Notes: generated from the letters alone by a model not told the origin. 64,000 nt of DNA from Mycolicibacterium peregrinum (GCF_001665785.1 NZ_LZSO01000041.1:1-64000); one strand, 5' to 3'. Positions 8,260 through 17,146 are shown, counted from the first letter of the stretch. Numbers and translations are program-made.

Positions 8260-9606
8260 TCACCCGACCGTGCGGATCAGCTTCTTGTTGACGAATTCGC
8301 CGATGCCGAGCGTGCCGAGTTCCCGGCCGAAGCCTGATCGCTTGATGCCACCGAAAGGCAGTTCTACCCCGTCGGCCTGCACGCCGTTGATGAACACCAT
8401 GCCGGCGTCGATCTTCGCGGCGACCCGCTTGGCTTGTTCCGCGTCGGTGGTGAAGACGTAGGAGCCCAGCCCGAACGGGGTGTCGTTCGCCAGCTCCAGC
8501 GCCTCATCTTCCGACCCTGCCTTGAAGACCATCGCGATGGGGCCGAACAGTTCTTGGTAGTAGACGTCGTTGTCGGGCTTGACGTTGGTCAGCACACCGG
8601 TCGGGAAGTACGCACCGTTGCGTTCCCCGGCGCTGGTGAGCGTCGCGCCCTGTTCGACGGCACTGTCCACCTGCGCCTGCAACCGATCGGCGGCCAATTC
8701 CGATGACAGCGGGGTGATCCCGTCGGCGGCTGCGAGCACGGCGGCGGTGAACTTCTCCAGGAACGCATCGTAGAGTCCGTCGGCGACGATGAACCGCTTC
8801 GCCGCATTGCACGCCTGCCCGGTGTTGTCCAGGCGAGCCGCCGCAGCCTTGGCGACGGTGTCGTCGAGATCGTCGGTGGACAGCAGGATGAACGGGTCCG
8901 AGCCGCCCAGTTCCAGGACGACCTTCTTCAGGTTGCGGCCGGCGATTTCGGCGACTGCGGCACCGGCGCGCTCGGAGCCGGTCAAGGAGACCCCCGCGAC
9001 CCTCGGATCCTCGATGAGTCGGGCCACCTGCTCGTTGGTGGCGTAGATGTTGACATATGCCCCGGCCGGGAAGCCGGCGTCGTCGAAGATCTGCTGGATC
9101 GCCGCGGCCGACTCGGGGCATTGCGGGGCGTGCTTGAGCAGGATCGTGTTGCCCACACAGAGATTGGGTCCGGCGAACCGCGCCACCTGATAGGCGGGGA
9201 AATTCCACGGCATGATCCCGAGCAGCACACCATAGGGGCTGTTCGTCATCACCGCTTCGCCGGGGCCGTCGAGCAGTTCGATCGGCTGGTCGCGCAGTAT
9301 CGCCTCGGCATGGTCGGCGTAGTACTCGTAGATCGAGGCGCTGAACTTGACTTCGCCGATCGCGGCGTCGAGCGGCTTGCCCATCTCGCGGGTGATGATC
9401 GCGCCGAGTTCGTCCGCGCGCTCGGCATGCAACTCGCCGACGCGACGGATGAGGGCCGCGCGTTCGGCAATGGTCGTCTCGCGTGCCCACGTCCGGCTCG
9501 CTGAGGCGGCCACCGACAGGGCGTTGTCGATCTCGGCGTCGGTGGCGGTCGGGTACGTGCTGACGACGTCGCCGGTGGCCGGGTCGGTCATGACGTACAA
9601 GCTCAT
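8260..9606 (-). CDS. NAD(P)-dependent aldehyde dehydrogenase (succinate-semialdehyde dehydrogenase-like)
   Basis: 448 residues. PWNFP at about 133-137, general base E232 in LELGGSDPF and catalytic C266 in NTGQACNAAKR. The lack of a long N-terminal arm is typical of the short GabD2/Sad-type group. ATG at 9606 has GGAGAA 7 bases upstream. Last gene of the P450 operon, 25 bases after the reductase. Expected role: oxidise the omega-amino or gamma-glutamylamino aldehyde produced upstream, like PuuC in the putrescine route (inference from context). Confidence 0.88.
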   Translation of the reverse strand: MSLYVMTDPATGDVVSTYPTATDAEIDNALSVAASASRTWARETTIAERAALIRRVGELHAERADELGAIITREMGKPLDAAIGEVKFSASIYEYYADHAEAILRDQPIELLDGPGEAVMTNSPYGVLLGIMPWNFPAYQVARFAGPNLCVGNTILLKHAPQCPESAAAIQQIFDDAGFPAGAYVNIYATNEQVARLIEDPRVAGVSLTGSERAGAAVAEIAGRNLKKVVLELGGSDPFILLSTDDLDDTVAKAAAARLDNTGQACNAAKRFIVADGLYDAFLEKFTAAVLAAADGITPLSSELAADRLQAQVDSAVEQGATLTSAGERNGAYFPTGVLTNVKPDNDVYYQELFGPIAMVFKAGSEDEALELANDTPFGLGSYVFTTDAEQAKRVAAKIDAGMVFINGVQADGVELPFGGIKRSGFGRELGTLGIGEFVNKKLIRTVG

Positions 9607-9631
9607 TGGGGTTCTCCAGTCTTTTGCGTGG

Positions 9632-10591
9632 TCAGTAGAGTTCGATGACGAGTTTGTCGCTGAGAGAGCGGGATACGCACAGCGCCATTTCCTCGTTGTT
9701 GGCCTTGACGGTTGCCGACAGGCAGTTGTCACGGTGGTCCGGATTGCCCTCGACGACACCGGAGACGCAGGATCCGCAGATGCCCTCCCCGCACGATCGG
9801 AACACGTCGCAGCCGGCTTCCTCGAGTACGTCGAGAATCGAGCGGCCGGCGGGGATCTCGAACACCTCACCGGTGGTCAGTTCGACGGTGAACGCCGTGT
9901 CGCCGGAGGTGTCGACTTCCTTCGGCGTGAAGGCCTCGAGGTGGATGTGGTCCGCGCCGACGGCGGGCGTGAACGCGGCAACCACCTGGTCCATGAACCC
10001 TTCTGGGCCGCAGGTGTATACGTGCGTATCTGCGGAACTGGTCGATGCCAGCCGCTCGAACAGCGCGGGGTGCTCGGTACGCGGGACACCGATGTGCAGC
10101 GTGACGAACTCGCGGTATTCGACTCGTTCGGTGAGGAAGTCGTCGAAAGCCATCTCCTCCCGCGACCGGGCGAAGTAGTGCAGCTCGAAGTCGGCGCCCC
10201 AGCTGTACAACTCGAACGCCATGCTCATCAACGGGGTGAGGCCGATACCGCCGGCGATCAGAATGTGCTTGGCGGCGTCGGGGGCGATGGCGAGCATGTT
10301 GCGCGGCTTGCTGATCTTGAGGTGGTCGCCGACCTTCAGCTCGTGGATCGCAGCCGAGCCACCACCGGATCCTTCTTTCTTCACCGCGACCCACATCGAC
10401 GAATCGTCTTTGGGGGAACCGGCCAGCGAGTACTGGCGAAGTACCCCGGTCGGGCCGGTCACGTCGATATGCGCGCCGGAGTGCCATTCACTGAACGGGG
10501 ACCCGTCGAGTTGCTCCAGGCGGAGCCCTCGGATCTCCGGTGTCTCCACCTGGATCTCGGCGATGCGGACGACGATGCTGTTTTCCATCAT
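9632..10591 (-). CDS. Phthalate dioxygenase reductase-type FMN/[2Fe-2S] oxidoreductase
   Basis: 319 residues in PDR order: FMN domain with RQYSLAG (52-58), NAD domain with GGIGLTPLMSM (114-124) and YTCGPEGFM (192-200), then a C-terminal plant-type [2Fe-2S] domain with C267, C272, C275 and C305. This enzyme passes electrons from NADH through FMN to its own iron-sulfur cluster and on to an oxygenase. The only oxygenase in the operon is the P450 at 14255, and no separate ferredoxin is encoded, so it is probably the direct donor. ATG overlaps the upstream stop (ATGA). Confidence 0.92.
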   Translation of the reverse strand: MMENSIVVRIAEIQVETPEIRGLRLEQLDGSPFSEWHSGAHIDVTGPTGVLRQYSLAGSPKDDSSMWVAVKKEGSGGGSAAIHELKVGDHLKISKPRNMLAIAPDAAKHILIAGGIGLTPLMSMAFELYSWGADFELHYFARSREEMAFDDFLTERVEYREFVTLHIGVPRTEHPALFERLASTSSADTHVYTCGPEGFMDQVVAAFTPAVGADHIHLEAFTPKEVDTSGDTAFTVELTTGEVFEIPAGRSILDVLEEAGCDVFRSCGEGICGSCVSGVVEGNPDHRDNCLSATVKANNEEMALCVSRSLSDKLVIELY

Positions 10592-11403
10592 TGGGCTCCC
10601 AGGCCAGGCTGGTTGGTTGGGTCTGAAGGACGACCGCTCGCGGCAACGAAATCGGCGAACAGCTTGTACAGAGGGTCCAGCGGCCCGTCGTCGTCCTCCG
10701 GGTGGAACTGCACACCCAGGACCCAGTCCGTCGGGTGTTCCACGCCTTCGACGATGCCGTCGAGCGCCCGGGCAGCGACGACGAGCTCATCGGCCACGGC
10801 ATCGACGGCCTGGTGGTGGCCCGACCGGACCACGATGGGGCCGGCACCGAGGATCGCCGCCAGCCGCGTCTCGGGTACCACCTCGACCTTCTCGTCGATG
10901 AACAGGTGCTCGCCCGGCTTACCGCGGTGGAGCTCGTAGTCGGCGATGTCACCGATGATCGTGCCGCCGTAGCAGACGTTGATCAGCTGCGAACCACGGC
11001 AGATACCCAACACCGGGCGGTTGGCGTCGAGATAGGCCCGAATCATCTTGAGGCTGACCCGGTCTGCCTGCTCGTCGACACCGTAGGAGTTCGGCACCGG
11101 TCCGTCCGGTCCGCCGTAGCAGGCCGCCGCGATATCCCCGCCGCCGAGCACCAGCAGACCGTCGGCTTCGACGACCACGTCGACAGAACCGGGTTCTGAG
11201 GTGTCCACCAGCTCGTAGCTGGCGTCCAGTTCGGCGAGTGCCGTGAGAACGGTGCGGGTGAAGCGCCGCTGCAGCGCCGCAACCGGTGCGGTGAGATCGG
11301 GGAAGTTCAGTGACACCAGCACCGCGATGTGCGGCCGTCCCGGCTTCCGCGTGCGCGGGTCGGCTGGTGCGACCTCCTCGGGCAGGACGACGGGGCTGTT
11401 CAT
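10588..11403 (-). CDS. Class I glutamine amidotransferase-fold hydrolase, PuuD-like (second copy)
   Basis: 271 residues. Nucleophile C135 in GICRGSQLINV, with H234 and E236 in QFHPEDDDG completing the triad; DGLLVLGGGDIA and SGHHQAVD are further family marks. Closest known role: gamma-glutamyl-GABA hydrolase (peptidase C26), which removes the gamma-glutamyl group. An extra N-terminal arm of about 25 residues precedes the first strand. Overlaps both neighbours by 4 bases. Two such genes in tandem suggest two gamma-glutamyl substrates or a heteromer. Confidence 0.85.
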   Translation of the reverse strand: MNSPVVLPEEVAPADPRTRKPGRPHIAVLVSLNFPDLTAPVAALQRRFTRTVLTALAELDASYELVDTSEPGSVDVVVEADGLLVLGGGDIAAACYGGPDGPVPNSYGVDEQADRVSLKMIRAYLDANRPVLGICRGSQLINVCYGGTIIGDIADYELHRGKPGEHLFIDEKVEVVPETRLAAILGAGPIVVRSGHHQAVDAVADELVVAARALDGIVEGVEHPTDWVLGVQFHPEDDDGPLDPLYKLFADFVAASGRPSDPTNQPGLGAQ

Positions 11404-12116
11404 ACGAGGATCTCCGTCCTGGACTTGGCAGCGCGTTCGGCGAGGTCGGCGAAGAGCGCCGCATCGCTGGGTGAGGATGTGTGGAGGTCCTCGGGGTGCC
11501 ATTGCACGGCCAGCAGCGTGCCCGCGGTGTGCTCGAGAGCTTCCACGCACCCGTCGTCGGCGGTGGCGACGACCCGCAGGTCTGCACCGATCATCCCGAC
11601 GGCCTGGTGGTGATACGACGACACCGGGATCCGCGCGGAACCCACGACCTGCCTCAGCCGGCTGCCCTCGGCCACCACCACGTCGTGCACGGCGTTGCCG
11701 TGCGCGACGCTGCTCGGCGACAGGTGCTGGATCAGATCACCGCCCTGGATCACGTTGAGGATCTGCATGCCGCGGCAGATCGCCAGGGTCGGGATGCCGA
11801 GCTCGACGGCGCACGACATGACCGCCATGTCGAACGCATCCTGGTGCGCGACAGGATCTTCCGTCTGCACCGCGGGAGCCTGGCCGTAGTGCCGCGGATC
11901 CATGTCGGCTCCGCCCGGCATGCAGATACCGTCGAACCGGGCCAGCCGGTCGGCGAGCTCGGCGGCCGGATTCTCGTCCGGACCGTGCAGCACCAGCGGC
12001 TCACCGCCGCCGGCCCACACCGCCTCGCAGATGGCTTCTGCCGCCAGCGTTGCGGAGAAGCGCAGGATCGGCACCCTGGCGGCGCGCCTGCCGGGCACCG
12101 CGATCAGAGGTCGCAC
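11400..12116 (-). CDS. Class I glutamine amidotransferase-fold hydrolase, PuuD-like (first copy)
   Basis: 238 residues. Nucleophile C114 in AICRGMQILNV; H207 and E209 in QWHPEDLH; DGICMPGGADMDPRHYG and SSYHHQAVG complete the peptidase C26 pattern. The expected reaction is hydrolysis of a gamma-glutamyl amide to glutamate plus amine. GTG start one base after the upstream stop. It is only distantly similar to its neighbour at 10588, so the pair is not a recent duplication. Confidence 0.87.
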   Translation of the reverse strand: MRPLIAVPGRRAARVPILRFSATLAAEAICEAVWAGGGEPLVLHGPDENPAAELADRLARFDGICMPGGADMDPRHYGQAPAVQTEDPVAHQDAFDMAVMSCAVELGIPTLAICRGMQILNVIQGGDLIQHLSPSSVAHGNAVHDVVVAEGSRLRQVVGSARIPVSSYHHQAVGMIGADLRVVATADDGCVEALEHTAGTLLAVQWHPEDLHTSSPSDAALFADLAERAAKSRTEILV

Positions 12117-12117
12117 G

Positions 12118-12819
12118 TCAGCTCACCTCGAAGGGGTAATCGAGCGTCGGCAACCATTGCGCCCACACGGACTTCAACCGTCCGTCGGCGATGATCCGCG
12201 CGAGTGCGCCATCGAGGGCCGCAAGGGTTTCGGGACGGTCCTTGGCGATTGCGATGCCCCACGGGTTGTTGGTCTTGACGACGAACGCGAGCTCGAAGTC
12301 TGGATCAGAGTCGCCCAACGGCACGAACACGACATCGTCGTCGCAGACGGCGTCGACCTTGCCCGTGCGCAACGCGGCCAGCATGTCCTCGTAGACGTGC
12401 TCGGATTCGAACTCGACCACCTCGGCACCGCTGAACGACGAGGCCAGGTTGTAGTTGGCCGAGGCACGGATGGCCGCAATCCGCTTGCCGACCAGACCCG
12501 ACGGGTCGGGAACGGCCTCGCCGCGGCGCATCAGGATGCCTTCGTGGAAGATCCCGTACGGCCGGGTGAAATCGGCCTGCTCCAGGCGGGCCGGAATGAT
12601 TCCCTGTCCGCACAGGACGCCGTCGACCTCATGTGCGCGGGCGGCGGGCAGCATGTCGCCCCACGGCATGATGACCCATTCCAGTTCCCGATCCAGTTCG
12701 GCCGCAAGGAGTTCGGCGACGGCCGGTTCGTATCCGGCCCGGCCACCGGGTGCCGACGCGAGGCCGAACAGTGGTGGCGCATCGGCGTCGATGCAGGCCA
12801 GTCGCAGTGGCGCGGTCAC
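12118..12819 (-). CDS. Solute-binding (SBP_bac_3-like) protein without a signal peptide
   Basis: 233 residues. The fold matches amino-acid ABC binding proteins: RLACIDADAPPLFG, GYEPAVAELLAAELDRELEWVI, then GKRIAAIRASANYN, GKVDAVCDDD and NPWGIAIAKD. The protein begins VTAPLRL straight at the first strand, with no hydrophobic or lipobox leader, and GTG overlaps the ligase stop by 4 bases, so no longer form is likely. It should stay in the cytoplasm. No ABC permease or ATPase is in this operon. It may sense, carry or chemically act on the substrate (cyclohexadienyl-dehydratase-like enzymes share this fold). Confidence 0.75.
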   Translation of the reverse strand: MTAPLRLACIDADAPPLFGLASAPGGRAGYEPAVAELLAAELDRELEWVIMPWGDMLPAARAHEVDGVLCGQGIIPARLEQADFTRPYGIFHEGILMRRGEAVPDPSGLVGKRIAAIRASANYNLASSFSGAEVVEFESEHVYEDMLAALRTGKVDAVCDDDVVFVPLGDSDPDFELAFVVKTNNPWGIAIAKDRPETLAALDGALARIIADGRLKSVWAQWLPTLDYPFEVS

Positions 12820-14201
12820 GGGGTGTCCTCCCAGTACATCGTGCGCTCCCAGTCGGTGATGGTGCTGTTGAACCGTGCCCATTCGTCGGTCTTGTACTCC
12901 AGCAGCAGGTTCCCGAGCGGGGAGCCCAACGCGTTGATCAGGTAGTCGTCGGCCTTGAACGCGGTCAGCGCGTCGCCGAGGGTGAGCGGTAGCTCTCCGA
13001 ACAGTTCGGGAGCGGTGGACTCGTAGCTCGAGCCGATGGTGGGGGCGCCGGGGCTGATCTGGTTCTTCAGGCCGTCGTCGATGGACACCAGCATCGCCGC
13101 GTGGGTCAGATAGGGGTTGCATGCGGCATCGGGCAGCTTGTACTCGAGCCGGCCGTTGGCCGACAGACGCACCGTGCAGGTCTTGTTGTCCATGCCCCAG
13201 TTGATCTTCGACGGGGCGAACTGACCCGCGTCCCAATAGCGTTTGTAGGAGTTGACGGTCGAGCCCATGATCAGCATGGCGCCCGGGGTGTGGGTCAGCA
13301 GTCCGCCCAGGGCGTACTGCCCCTCGTCGGTCAGATGCAGCTCGTGGCGACCCTCTTCGGCGAGGATGTTGACGTCACCGCGCCACAGGCTGAAGTTGTG
13401 GTGGCAGCCGTTGCCCATGTAGCCCTGACCTGGTTTGGGCATGAAGCTGGCCTCGATGCCGAGTTCCCGGGCGACCTGCTTGCAGATCTGCCGGTAGGTC
13501 ATGAGCCGGTCGGCGGTCGCGTCGCTGTGGTCGTACATCCAGTTCAGCTCGACCTGGCCGGCGTCCTCGAAGTCACCTTCGACCATCTGGAAGCCCATGA
13601 ACTTCGCGTAGGTGATCACCTTCTGGTAGATCGCGCGATACCGCTCGAGGTGCTCGATGTGGTAGGCGGGACTGGAGTCAGGGCGTGACGACGTGACGAA
13701 ACCCGGCCCTTCCCAGGTCATCTCGGGCTCGGTCCCGGTGCGCAGCTCCAGCCCGGTGCGGTCGGTGAACGCGGCATGCAGCCGCTTCATCAGGCCGCGG
13801 GTGTCGGTCGGCAGGGGAGCGCCCGGATCGACCATCACGTGGTCGGGCTCGTACAGGCTGCAGAAGACGCGCGCGGTCTTGTGGTCCCACGGCAGCACCG
13901 AGAAGGTGTCGAGGTCGGGCATCGCGCAGTACTCGGGGGCGCCGACGCCGCCGCCGAGCAGTACGCCCTCGCGGGTGGTCTGCAGGTTCGCGATGGCGGT
14001 GCGGTGCTGCATGACGCCGCGGGTCGCCAAGCGCGCGAACTGGTCTGCGGGGACGACCTTTCCGACGACTCTTGCGGTGATCGTCACGGCCTGGAAGTAG
14101 ACGAACTCCACGCCGTAATCCTTGATCGCGGCGAGCGCGGCATCGAGGGCTCCGGGTGCGGAATTGGCCTCACGGTGTTGGTCGAGCGCTGTTGTGCTCA
14201 T
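12816..14201 (-). CDS. Glutamine synthetase-like gamma-glutamyl ligase (GlnA3/PuuA-like)
   Basis: 461 residues. It carries the glutamine-synthetase catalytic pattern: GTEPEMTW, EGDFEDAGQVELNW, GNGCHHNFSLWRG (ammonia-side loop), NYKRYWDAGQFAP-type segment and NKTCTVRLSANGRLEYKLPDAACNPYL. The N-terminal beta-grasp is shortened and diverged, typical of GS-like enzymes that join glutamate to amines (PuuA, IpuC, AtdA1, actinobacterial GlnA3). The adenylylation Tyr motif of true GlnA was not found. Predicted role: activate an amine as gamma-glutamylamide. ATG at 14201 has AAAGG upstream. Confidence 0.86.
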   Translation of the reverse strand: MSTTALDQHREANSAPGALDAALAAIKDYGVEFVYFQAVTITARVVGKVVPADQFARLATRGVMQHRTAIANLQTTREGVLLGGGVGAPEYCAMPDLDTFSVLPWDHKTARVFCSLYEPDHVMVDPGAPLPTDTRGLMKRLHAAFTDRTGLELRTGTEPEMTWEGPGFVTSSRPDSSPAYHIEHLERYRAIYQKVITYAKFMGFQMVEGDFEDAGQVELNWMYDHSDATADRLMTYRQICKQVARELGIEASFMPKPGQGYMGNGCHHNFSLWRGDVNILAEEGRHELHLTDEGQYALGGLLTHTPGAMLIMGSTVNSYKRYWDAGQFAPSKINWGMDNKTCTVRLSANGRLEYKLPDAACNPYLTHAAMLVSIDDGLKNQISPGAPTIGSSYESTAPELFGELPLTLGDALTAFKADDYLINALGSPLGNLLLEYKTDEWARFNSTITDWERTMYWEDTP

Positions 14202-14254
14202 GGACGCGGACCTTTCGGGATGTGTGTGATGGGTGAGTGGTCTGTGGCCGGCGG

Positions 14255-15460
14255 CTAGGCCGGGGTGAAACTGATCGGAAGCTTGTTCGGGCCGGTGTTG
14301 CCCGAGTCGTGCATCCAGTCGGCCCCGTCGAGGAGCTTCGGGTCCCGAAGCCGGCGGGCGAGCAACGGAAGGGCCTCGGTCATGTCGGCCCGGGCGACGA
14401 AGTGCCCCAGGCAGTGGTGCGCCCCGCCACCAAAACCGAAGTGGGGCTTGCGTTCGGCGGCGATGTCGAAGCTGGGCTGCCCGAACGCCCGTGGGTCGGT
14501 ACCCGAGGACTCGCTGAACAAGTGGACGGTCGTTCCGGCGCTGATGACCAGTCCCTTGTGCTCGAAGTCCTCGGTTGCCTCGCGGGTGACCCAGCGGACC
14601 GTCGGGTTGGTGCGCATCACTTCTTCGACCGCCTTGGCGCCAAGGGCCGGGTTCTCCGCGAGCAGATCCCACTGCGCGGGGTTGGCGATGAAGCTCTGCA
14701 TCGCCAGGCCCAGCTGGTTGCGGGTGGTGTCGTAGCCGCCGAAGATCATCAGGACCATGGCATCGCGCAGTTCCCGGGCGGACAGGCCACCCTCGTTCTT
14801 CGCCTGCACGAGGGTCGTCGTGAAATCGTCGCGCGGGTTGGCCTCGCGGTCGGCGATCGCGGCGTCGGTGTACTCGAAAAGCGTGGCCAGGGCGGCCTCG
14901 ATCTTGGGCAGCTCCTGTTTGAAGGTGACACCCATCGCCAGCCCGATGGTCGCGGACTCGCGGGCGATGATCTGCCACTCCGATTCGGGCAGGCCCAGCA
15001 TGATCGCGATGACGCGCGCGGCATAGGGGTCGGCGAACTCGGCGACGAACTCGCATTCACCCTTGCCGGCGAAGGCGTCGATGAGTTCGTCGGCCAGCGC
15101 CTGGAACCGCGGCACCAGGCCCTTGATCAGCCGCTTGGAGAATGCCGGGTTGAGCAGGGTCCGCAGTCGCTGGTGCTCCTGGCCTTCCTTGTTCAGGATC
15201 CAGCTGTTCCACCAGTCCAGGAACGGGCCTTCGGTCACGTCGTTGTGGGCCGGCCAGTGGACACTGCCCTGACGCAGGCTCGGGTGGCGCATCAGCTCGC
15301 TGACCTCTTCGTAGCGCAGGACTGCGATCCCGTACTCGGTGTGGGCGAACCAGCTGGCCTCGCGGGCCTCGTGGACCTCGGCCGAGGTGATCGAGAACGA
15401 GGGGTCGGTCACGTTCAGGCGTGGAGCCTCGGTGCCGGTGGTGATGGTGTTCGGAGTCAC
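14255..15460 (-). CDS. Cytochrome P450
   Basis: 401 residues. Heme loop FGFGGGAHHCLG with thiolate C350; I-helix GGYDTTRN (241-248) with the oxygen-activating acid-Thr pair; K-helix EVMR (280-283). A soluble bacterial P450 with no membrane anchor. GTG at 15460 has AGAGGAGA 6-7 bases upstream. It lies between the permease and the gamma-glutamyl ligase. Predicted role: hydroxylate the imported amine or its gamma-glutamyl derivative. Similarity in context to CYP151 (piperidine/morpholine P450s with a neighbouring GS-like gene) is remembered, not tested. Confidence 0.93.
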   Translation of the reverse strand: MTPNTITTGTEAPRLNVTDPSFSITSAEVHEAREASWFAHTEYGIAVLRYEEVSELMRHPSLRQGSVHWPAHNDVTEGPFLDWWNSWILNKEGQEHQRLRTLLNPAFSKRLIKGLVPRFQALADELIDAFAGKGECEFVAEFADPYAARVIAIMLGLPESEWQIIARESATIGLAMGVTFKQELPKIEAALATLFEYTDAAIADREANPRDDFTTTLVQAKNEGGLSARELRDAMVLMIFGGYDTTRNQLGLAMQSFIANPAQWDLLAENPALGAKAVEEVMRTNPTVRWVTREATEDFEHKGLVISAGTTVHLFSESSGTDPRAFGQPSFDIAAERKPHFGFGGGAHHCLGHFVARADMTEALPLLARRLRDPKLLDGADWMHDSGNTGPNKLPISFTPA

Positions 15461-15498
15461 GGTGACTCTCCTCTGGTGATCGTAATCTGACGGGTCGG

Positions 15499-17007
15499 CT
15501 AAACCGGCTGGGCCACAACGGGTTTATCCGGTGATGTGGCCGGCACCGGGATCGCGTCGGCGTGCGGCGTGGTGCCGTTGGAATGGGAGCGGACGATGGC
15601 CATGTAGAGCAGACCCAGCCCGATGACGACGGCTGACATCAGCAACACGATGTAGTTGTCGTACCAGGGCGCCTCGGGCGTCCGGGGCCAACAGATGTTG
15701 ATGATCGCGGCGACTCCGTAGATCAGGGCGCCGACGTTCACCGCCATTCCCCATTTCCCGAGGCGGTACTTGCCGCTGGGCACCCAGCCCTTGATGCGGG
15801 CGCGCAGCGCAGCGAAGACGACCATCTGGAAAGCGATGTAGATGCCGACCGAACCGAAGCTGATGAGCTTGGTCAGCGCGTCGGTGGAGACGATCGATCC
15901 GATGACGAGGGCGGCGGGGACGACCGCCGCGGCGAGCAACGCATACGGAGGCACGTGGCGTTTCTTGTCGAACCGGGCCCACAGCTTGGAGCCGACGATC
16001 ATGCTGTCGCGGCCGTACGAGTAGAGCAGTCGGCTGGCTGCGGCCTGCAGGCTCAGGGCGCAGGACACGAACGAGATCAGCACGATGCAGAGAACGATCT
16101 TGGAACCGACCGGTCCGAAGGCCGTGGCCAGCACGGTCGAGATCGGATCGACGTCCTCGCCGCGGATCACCGCGCCGATGTCGACGACCGACAAAACCAG
16201 GCTGAGGCAGACGAAAGTGGCTGCGGCGCCGCCGATGTAGATCGTTCGTCGCATCGACTTCGGGATCTGCACTCCGGGGTTACGGACCTCCTCGGCGACG
16301 TCACCGCAGGCCTCGAATCCGTAGTACTGGAAGACGCCGATCAGGCTGGCCGCAAGAAAGGCGTAGAGGAAGCTGTGCTCGCCCTGCGCTCCGAAGCTGT
16401 CGAACAGTACGCCCAACCCGTGGTGACGTTGGGTGAGTAGCAGCCACCCGCCCACTATCAGCGCGCCGATCAGCTCGGCGGTGAAGCCGAAGATCGCGAA
16501 GTAGCTCAGCATCTTGGTGCCGGTGAGATTGATGACGGTGGCCAGCAGCAGCACGATCAGGGCGCAGACGACGGTGGTGTGGACCGTCGAGGTGAAACCG
16601 AAGACCGTCGCCACGAACGGGCCGGCGCCGTAGGCAACGCCGGCGATGGTGGCCAGCAGCGCGAAGATGTACACCCAGCCCGTCATCCACGCCCATTTGC
16701 GGCCCCAGAGCCGGCGGGCCCACGGGTACACGCCGCCGGCGACCGGGAACTGGGCGACGATCTCGCTGAACACCAGCGCGACCAGCAGCTGGCCGAATCC
16801 CGCGATCAGCAGACTCCAGATCATCGGCGGACCGGCCGCGGCGAGCGCGAACGCGAAGACCGTGTAGATGCCGACGACCGGCGAGAGATAGGTGAAGCCG
16901 AGCGAGAAGTTGGCCCAAAGGCTCATATCCCGCTTGAACTCGGACTGGAAACCGAGCGCGGCGAGCTGCGCGTGGTCCTCGTCGTGCGGCTCGGGTGATT
17001 TCGACAT
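15499..17007 (-). CDS. APC-superfamily amino-acid/polyamine permease
   Basis: 502 residues with about 12 hydrophobic helices. Family marks: FKRDMSLWANFSLGFTYLSPVVGIY near the start, FPVAGGVYPWARRLWG, and FEACGDVAEEVRNPGVQIPKSMRRTI. This is the basic-amino-acid/GABA/choline-type branch. ATG at 17007 (MSKSPEP) is preferred; MAPDTE at 17037 is possible. First gene of the eight-gene operon, divergent from the GntR gene. Predicted role: proton-coupled import of the amine substrate. Confidence 0.9.
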   Translation of the reverse strand: MSKSPEPHDEDHAQLAALGFQSEFKRDMSLWANFSLGFTYLSPVVGIYTVFAFALAAAGPPMIWSLLIAGFGQLLVALVFSEIVAQFPVAGGVYPWARRLWGRKWAWMTGWVYIFALLATIAGVAYGAGPFVATVFGFTSTVHTTVVCALIVLLLATVINLTGTKMLSYFAIFGFTAELIGALIVGGWLLLTQRHHGLGVLFDSFGAQGEHSFLYAFLAASLIGVFQYYGFEACGDVAEEVRNPGVQIPKSMRRTIYIGGAAATFVCLSLVLSVVDIGAVIRGEDVDPISTVLATAFGPVGSKIVLCIVLISFVSCALSLQAAASRLLYSYGRDSMIVGSKLWARFDKKRHVPPYALLAAAVVPAALVIGSIVSTDALTKLISFGSVGIYIAFQMVVFAALRARIKGWVPSGKYRLGKWGMAVNVGALIYGVAAIINICWPRTPEAPWYDNYIVLLMSAVVIGLGLLYMAIVRSHSNGTTPHADAIPVPATSPDKPVVAQPV

Positions 17008-17085
17008 AGGTGGCCGGCTTTCTGTGTCAGGGGCCATGTGCGTGGGGGGCTGTGAGCTACAGCATAGAATTAAAACATAAAGGAC

Positions 17086-17100
17086 CATAGTTCATAGTTC
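17086..17100. promoter_or_regulatory. Tandem CATAGTT repeats in the permease-gntR intergenic region
   Basis: Two CATAGTT units with a 7-base period followed by C, within an unusually AT-rich stretch (about 17062-17110) of an otherwise GC-rich region. The location between the divergent permease (start 17007) and GntR (start 17147) makes it the likely shared promoter and regulator site. Confidence 0.4.
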
Positions 17101-17146
17101 AAGACTTATCGCTTACCATCGTGAAAACTGCCTGGCAGGAGGAGCC

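Noticed and set aside
10588..12116. Anthranilate or carbamoyl-phosphate synthase glutaminase subunits
   Set aside because: The QFHPED/QWHPED and GICRG/AICRG patterns fit peptidase C26, and no synthase partner subunit is in the operon.
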